From contig NC_037598.1 of assembly GCF_003073045.1 (NCBI RefSeq), positions 14,732,486 through 14,796,485 on the forward strand: a stretch of 64,000 nt of DNA, read 5' to 3'. Positions 60,701-64,000 of this stretch are shown here, in pieces. How positions within the stretch are numbered: position 1 is the first letter of the stretch; each line of letters opens with the position of its first letter. The notes below the pieces were generated by a model, which was not told the origin of the DNA, ran no database searches, and saw only the letters and a list, made by a program, of their open reading frames with translations. The stretch comes from Pomacea canaliculata. Taxonomy: Eukaryota > Mollusca > Gastropoda > Architaenioglossa > Ampullariidae. Made by a program: the position numbers and the translations under genes.

Positions 60701-63634
60701 TAGCAGGAATCTCAGGTTTTGGTAAGGTGACTTTTCATAAGCTGCATTCATCCTTTTGTTCAGGTATGAGAAATAAATTTTTAAAAAAGATAAAGGTCTC
60801 TAAAAGATCATTTATTTTTCAGTACACAGTCTCTAGAGTCTGTTATCAGTCCATGTCTATTTTTTTTTTTTTTCAGAGCAGAGCAAATGATGAACTGAAA
60901 GGTACACTGAGGGAGAAAGAGGGACAGCTTGACTCTGAATCCCGTAAAAATGTCTTTAAGTAAGTAATGCCAGAAACTTACCCATTTATTCGCTATTCAT
61001 TTGTTTTGGGAAATGTATCTTAAAATGTTATCATTATTTGCTATGACCATTTTCCTTCAGTATGTATATTTGTCATAATTAGTAGCAGGTTAAATGAAAA
61101 AGTGACAGCAAGATATATTCTGCAGTGAACAAAAATTGGCAGAGCTTGAAAAAGATCTGGATGTGAGCAAAAGTGAACAGAGGCGACTCGAGGAGGAAAG
61201 GACACAGCTGATTGCAAAGGTAGACAACTCCTTCAGGTTTATCTGTCATCTCAGTGTTGATAATTACTTGGCCTTGGAGTTTGAATATGAGAGTTTGAAA
61301 TAATATAATAGTTGTGTACAGATAAGTGTCATGCATTTTACAGTGCATTTATGCTGCTTGTGTACAGATAGATGCAGGAGAAGGGGTCAGTGCAGCCATG
61401 GACCAGCTGAGGCAGGACAATGTGAGTTGTCTATGCTTGTGTTTTGTGTGGGAGGAGGCTAATGCTTGGCTGGATGCACACAAGTGCATGCTTGAGCATG
61501 TGGGTTTATCTGTGTGTGAATATGGAAGAACTTAGGACATATCTGAAGCATAGGTCACCAGGCTTTTAGATGTGGGAGGGTTGTCAAGTTTGTGATGGCA
61601 GTTTTGCTACACTTCGTTGCATGAGTTTATATAAAAAAAAATTTTCCCTAACATACAAGATTTAATTAATCTTTTTCAAATCAAATGATATTCTTTACTA
61701 TTAGCAACTAGTGGTGCCATGTCACTTTATGACTCAGCGATTCAAACTTCTGATCATCAAATTATTTATTAAATATAAATGCAGATGAAAGATTGAAGTG
61801 GAAAGATGTTAACTGCAAAAGTTTCAGCCTTTTGCATGTGAAATACTGAGATATGTACATATTGATATGCAGTGAAACAATTTCATGAATGAAGCAGTTT
61901 TCTTTTCTGAACCATTGTTTTCAAGAGTAGTCTTCCTTTGCAGGCCAGCTTACAGGAAAAGATGGCAAGCATGCAGAAGACAATGCAGATGCAGGCCAGT
62001 GAAAGTTCAACAAAGATGGAGTCACTACACACACAGCTGCAAGAGTTTAAGAGACTGCAACAAGATGCTGAGGCCAAGTGCATAAAGCTGCAGGCAGCTC
62101 TTGATGACAAAGCTGAGAAGTTGAATTCTACTCAACAAAAACTTCAGGTAAAGGCTACTAGAGTTGGAGCATAATTACTGCAAGTTAACAGGGACCACTT
62201 CACAACTTTTTATAGTAGACCCAAACAGCAGTGACAAATTTTAACCTCATGTTGAATGTGTACTTAGATCTGACACTCCAGCCATAGCTTACTGAAAATA
62301 TTTTTCAGGCTCTGGAGGCAGAGATGAACACCAAAAGTGAGCTACTGCGCACAGCAGAGGTCACTCAAGCCAGACAACGGCGGGATCTAGAGAACCACCT
62401 GACAACAGCACAGACAGCAGCTGAGCAGGCACGCACTGAACTGGAGACATCAAGACAGCAGCTGGAGCAGGTTCGAAAATTTGAAGCTTTTTCTTCTGTT
62501 TGTCTTTTGGAAAGAGCCTATTCAAGACCTTTGTTTAAAAAAAAACCAACCTGCTGATCTTCAAGAGGTTATAGATTTGGAAAGGTAGCTATTTTGAGAA
62601 AAATGAATTCAGAAAAGTATCTCTTATTTTTCATTCTTGACAAATAAGCTTTATTTAAAAGCAAGCAAAGAAAGACACATACTGCCACAAATAGATATCG
62701 GCACACAGTGTTGTGAGCATGCAGAGAGAGAGAGAGGGAGGTACAGAGAGGATGATGAGGGAAGAGTTGCATTTTAGCAAACCAAATTCCAGATAAACCC
62801 ATTTCAGATCAACCCATGTCAGATTTAATTTTAAATCACCCCATTGTAGTTTTATTCCTAGTTTTAAAAAAAGGACCACCGATTATATAGAATAAAATAG
62901 GCCTATCATGACTATGCCGTGAATTATTGACTTTCACAAAGCAGACTTTTTATTGCACTTATCACAGGCCAAGGCTGACTTTGCTTCAAGGAAAGAGAAG
63001 CAGGCACAGCTAGAAACACTCTATAAGGAGCAAGGAGAAAAATTGTCACAACTGCAGATGAAATATAAAGATCTGAAGAGGCAGCTTGCTGACAAGGTAA
63101 AGTTGATGTGCTTCATTCTTTTCAATACAAATTATTGCCACCTAAAACGTGTTTGGTGTTGTCATGAACATATTCCCTACAATAGCATGTGTGGGTGGCA
63201 TGTAGCCTGCTATACATTTTCTAGAGCTTGACAAAGCTGTGGCCTATTTATTGTGCTTGTAAATTGAAATAGTTACACTTGCTGCGCATTCTAGACTATG
63301 CTTGTATCGTCTGAGGCAGCATTGCAGAATCTGACTAAAAAAAGTAAATTGCTGGCTGCCATTCATATTGCTGCATATATTTTTACACTTCAAAAGATTG
63401 CCTTTTGTTCAGGAATCGGCCCTGTCAGCAGCAGAACAAGAAAAACAAGAAGTGAAGTCCCAGCTTACAGAAGCACGAACAATGTTGGAAGAGACAAAAT
63501 CCCGGCTGAATTCTTCCTCTCAGGATCTGGAGGCTGAAAGGAGGGCACGAGCTGCCGAAACCTCTGACCTGGCACAAAGACTGGAGAAAGTGACTGGAGA
63601 GAAACAAGCCATAGAACTTGATTTGAGCTCAAAG
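42789..63634 (+). CDS. EEA1: early endosome antigen 1, N-terminal part (continues past the window)
   Basis: A Rab5 effector and tether for early endosome fusion. Exons: 42789-42824, 43783-43875, 45144-45257, 46086-46183, 47244-47280, 47684-47745, 48220-48367, 48711-48797, 49054-49112, 55562-55702, 56438-56506, 56890-56995, 58515-58727, 58913-59079, 59291-59427, 59953-60039, 60877-60959, 61126-61219, 61368-61421, 61944-62147, 62309-62470, 62968-63096 and 63413-63634. It starts MLRRL, as vertebrate EEA1 does. Two zinc fingers follow (CPMC at residues 47-50 and 86-89), then heptad coiled coil. The block RPGMDDVLVLKQELVQVQTL closely matches the EEA1 family and fixes the identity. The exons at 58913 and 59291 are each one base short of a multiple of three and change frame, near 59070 and 59340. 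The 47745/48220 join is uncertain. A possible small exon at 63295-63343 does not keep phase and is left out. The FYVE end lies outside the window. Confidence 0.9.
45548..45610 (+). repeat. tRNA-like SINE head (second family)
   Basis: A short segment with an A-box-like TAGCCTGGTGATTAGTG and, about 40 bases on, a B-box-like GCCAATTCAAGACTT, the order and spacing of a tRNA-derived SINE promoter. It differs from the family at 25681 and 41167. No tail or target duplication was recognised. It lies in an EEA1 intron. Confidence 0.4.
46871..46938. mobile_element. small palindromic MITE (ACCAGATGACATGAC family), short copy
   Basis: The left arm TACCAGAGGACCTGACTAT (46872-46890) pairs with the complement of 46918-46936, TACTAGATGACCTGACTAT, around a loop of about 27 bases. 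A degenerate neighbour with the same order of blocks (TACCAGACAACC, TTGTAGCACTTAATC, TCAGG) lies at about 46991-47033. Both resemble the ends of the larger element at 50857-51488. Confidence 0.6.
50857..51488. mobile_element. MITE with ACCAGATGACATGACTAT ends, about 630 bp
   Basis: The left end ATTTCTTTTTCGTGCTTTAC and the following CAGATGACATGACTATATGA are mirrored at 51443-51488, whose complement reads TTACCAGATGACATGACTAT then ATGGAGATC. Only a few bases differ over about 45. The interior is more GC-rich than its surroundings and carries no transposase frame. No clean target duplication was found, so the outer limits are approximate. Confidence 0.7.
51685..51846. mobile_element. 162-bp CAGGG-type MITE
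   Basis: The terminal inverted repeat CAGGGCTTCTGCTAA is perfect at both ends, and a CATTAG duplication stands at 51679-51684 and 51847-51852. The CAGGG start suggests a hAT-like origin, although the visible duplication is 6 bp rather than 8. The middle holds GGGTCCC/GGGACCCC palindromic pieces. Confidence 0.8.
57096..58299. mobile_element. 1.2 kb pogo/mariner-like element with an internal inverted repeat
   Basis: TA stands at both outer edges (57094-57095 and 58300-58301). The ends are inverted: CAGTGAAACCTCTTTATTAA on the left, CAGTAAAACCTCCTTATAAA as the complement of the right. No transposase frame remains. Inside, about 57395-57500 is an imperfect inverted repeat of about 57701-57814 (shared blocks include CATTTCAAC, AAAACCAT and AATCAACCT), which would fold as a long hairpin. 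It lies in an EEA1 intron. Confidence 0.65.
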
Positions 63635-64000
63635 GTTTGGATTTTTGGTTACCATGTGGTGATTCAAGTCAGTTACTAGGCAGGCATTGATGTCTGTCTG
63701 ACATGTACTGATGGGGATGAATGTGTTTTACCTGAGTCTTGAGAAGGTTCAGGTAAAAGTGATAAAGTAAAGGTCTGATAGCCAAGTAGACATAAGGGCA
63801 CTTAATGGTTAGTGGCAAGTGGAAGGTACTTCCAAAGCCTCTCTTTTTGCCATCTTTTACCTCCACTCATTAATCTGGTACCCATTTCTGCTGGGTGGGC
63901 AGTGGTGTTACGGGTGGGTGGGGATTTATGAATCTCTGACCTGAACGAGCCTCAGACTAGCAACCTTCTGTCCTGAAGTCAAGTGCAGTAGAAATTGAAA

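Noticed and set aside
63295..63343. Possible extra EEA1 exon (SSEAALQNLTKK)
   Set aside because: Its acceptor and donor are fair, but the length (49 nt) breaks the phase 0 join between the exons on either side, which connect perfectly without it.

Overview
This is a eukaryotic nuclear window: genes are split by GT-AG introns, non-coding DNA is AT-rich, and SINEs, MITEs and microsatellites are frequent. The gene content (a Toll-like receptor, an animal-type EEA1, a mitochondrial DLD and a divergent acyl-CoA synthetase) indicates an animal. A lophotrochozoan, most likely a gastropod mollusc, fits best, but that is inference from gene style rather than a marker. All exon joins were made by eye from splice signals, reading phase and family similarity, without transcript data.

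Layout. (1) 701-2734 (+): the last two coding exons of an ankyrin-repeat protein. (2) 6584-14957 (+): seven exons of an adenylate-forming, acyl-CoA synthetase-like enzyme whose signature motifs are unusually divergent, followed at 15960-16140 by what looks like a decayed copy of its last exon. (3) 16952-27929 (+): a Toll-like receptor with leucine-rich repeats, one membrane segment and a TIR domain in six exons, with three apparent frame breaks. (4) 32412-42617 (-): a complete 14-exon dihydrolipoyl dehydrogenase gene (507 residues), intact in every exon. (5) 42789 to beyond the right edge (+): the first part of EEA1, with two zinc fingers and a long coiled coil; the Rab5/FYVE end lies outside the window.

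DLD and EEA1 are head to head, with 171 bp between their start codons and ETS-like sites in the gap, so they probably share a bidirectional promoter. The TLR and DLD genes converge on a roughly 4.5 kb gene-free stretch.

The most unusual coding signal is in DLD. Exon 2 reads through its own splice donor in frame for 81 more codons. If that form is made, a small protein would carry the DLD mitochondrial leader but no dehydrogenase domain. Mobile elements with readable ends include two young tRNA-derived SINEs with perfect target duplications and C-run tails, a Tigger-like element that keeps a PCNA-binding-type motif, a hAT element with an 8-bp duplication, a CAGGG-type MITE, a 1.2 kb pogo/mariner-like element with an internal inverted repeat, and a MITE family with ACCAGATGACATGAC ends.

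Single-base frame breaks occur in the synthetase, the TLR and EEA1. Because EEA1 is normally a single, conserved gene, leftover indels in the assembly are the simplest general explanation, though the TLR or the synthetase could be real pseudogenes.
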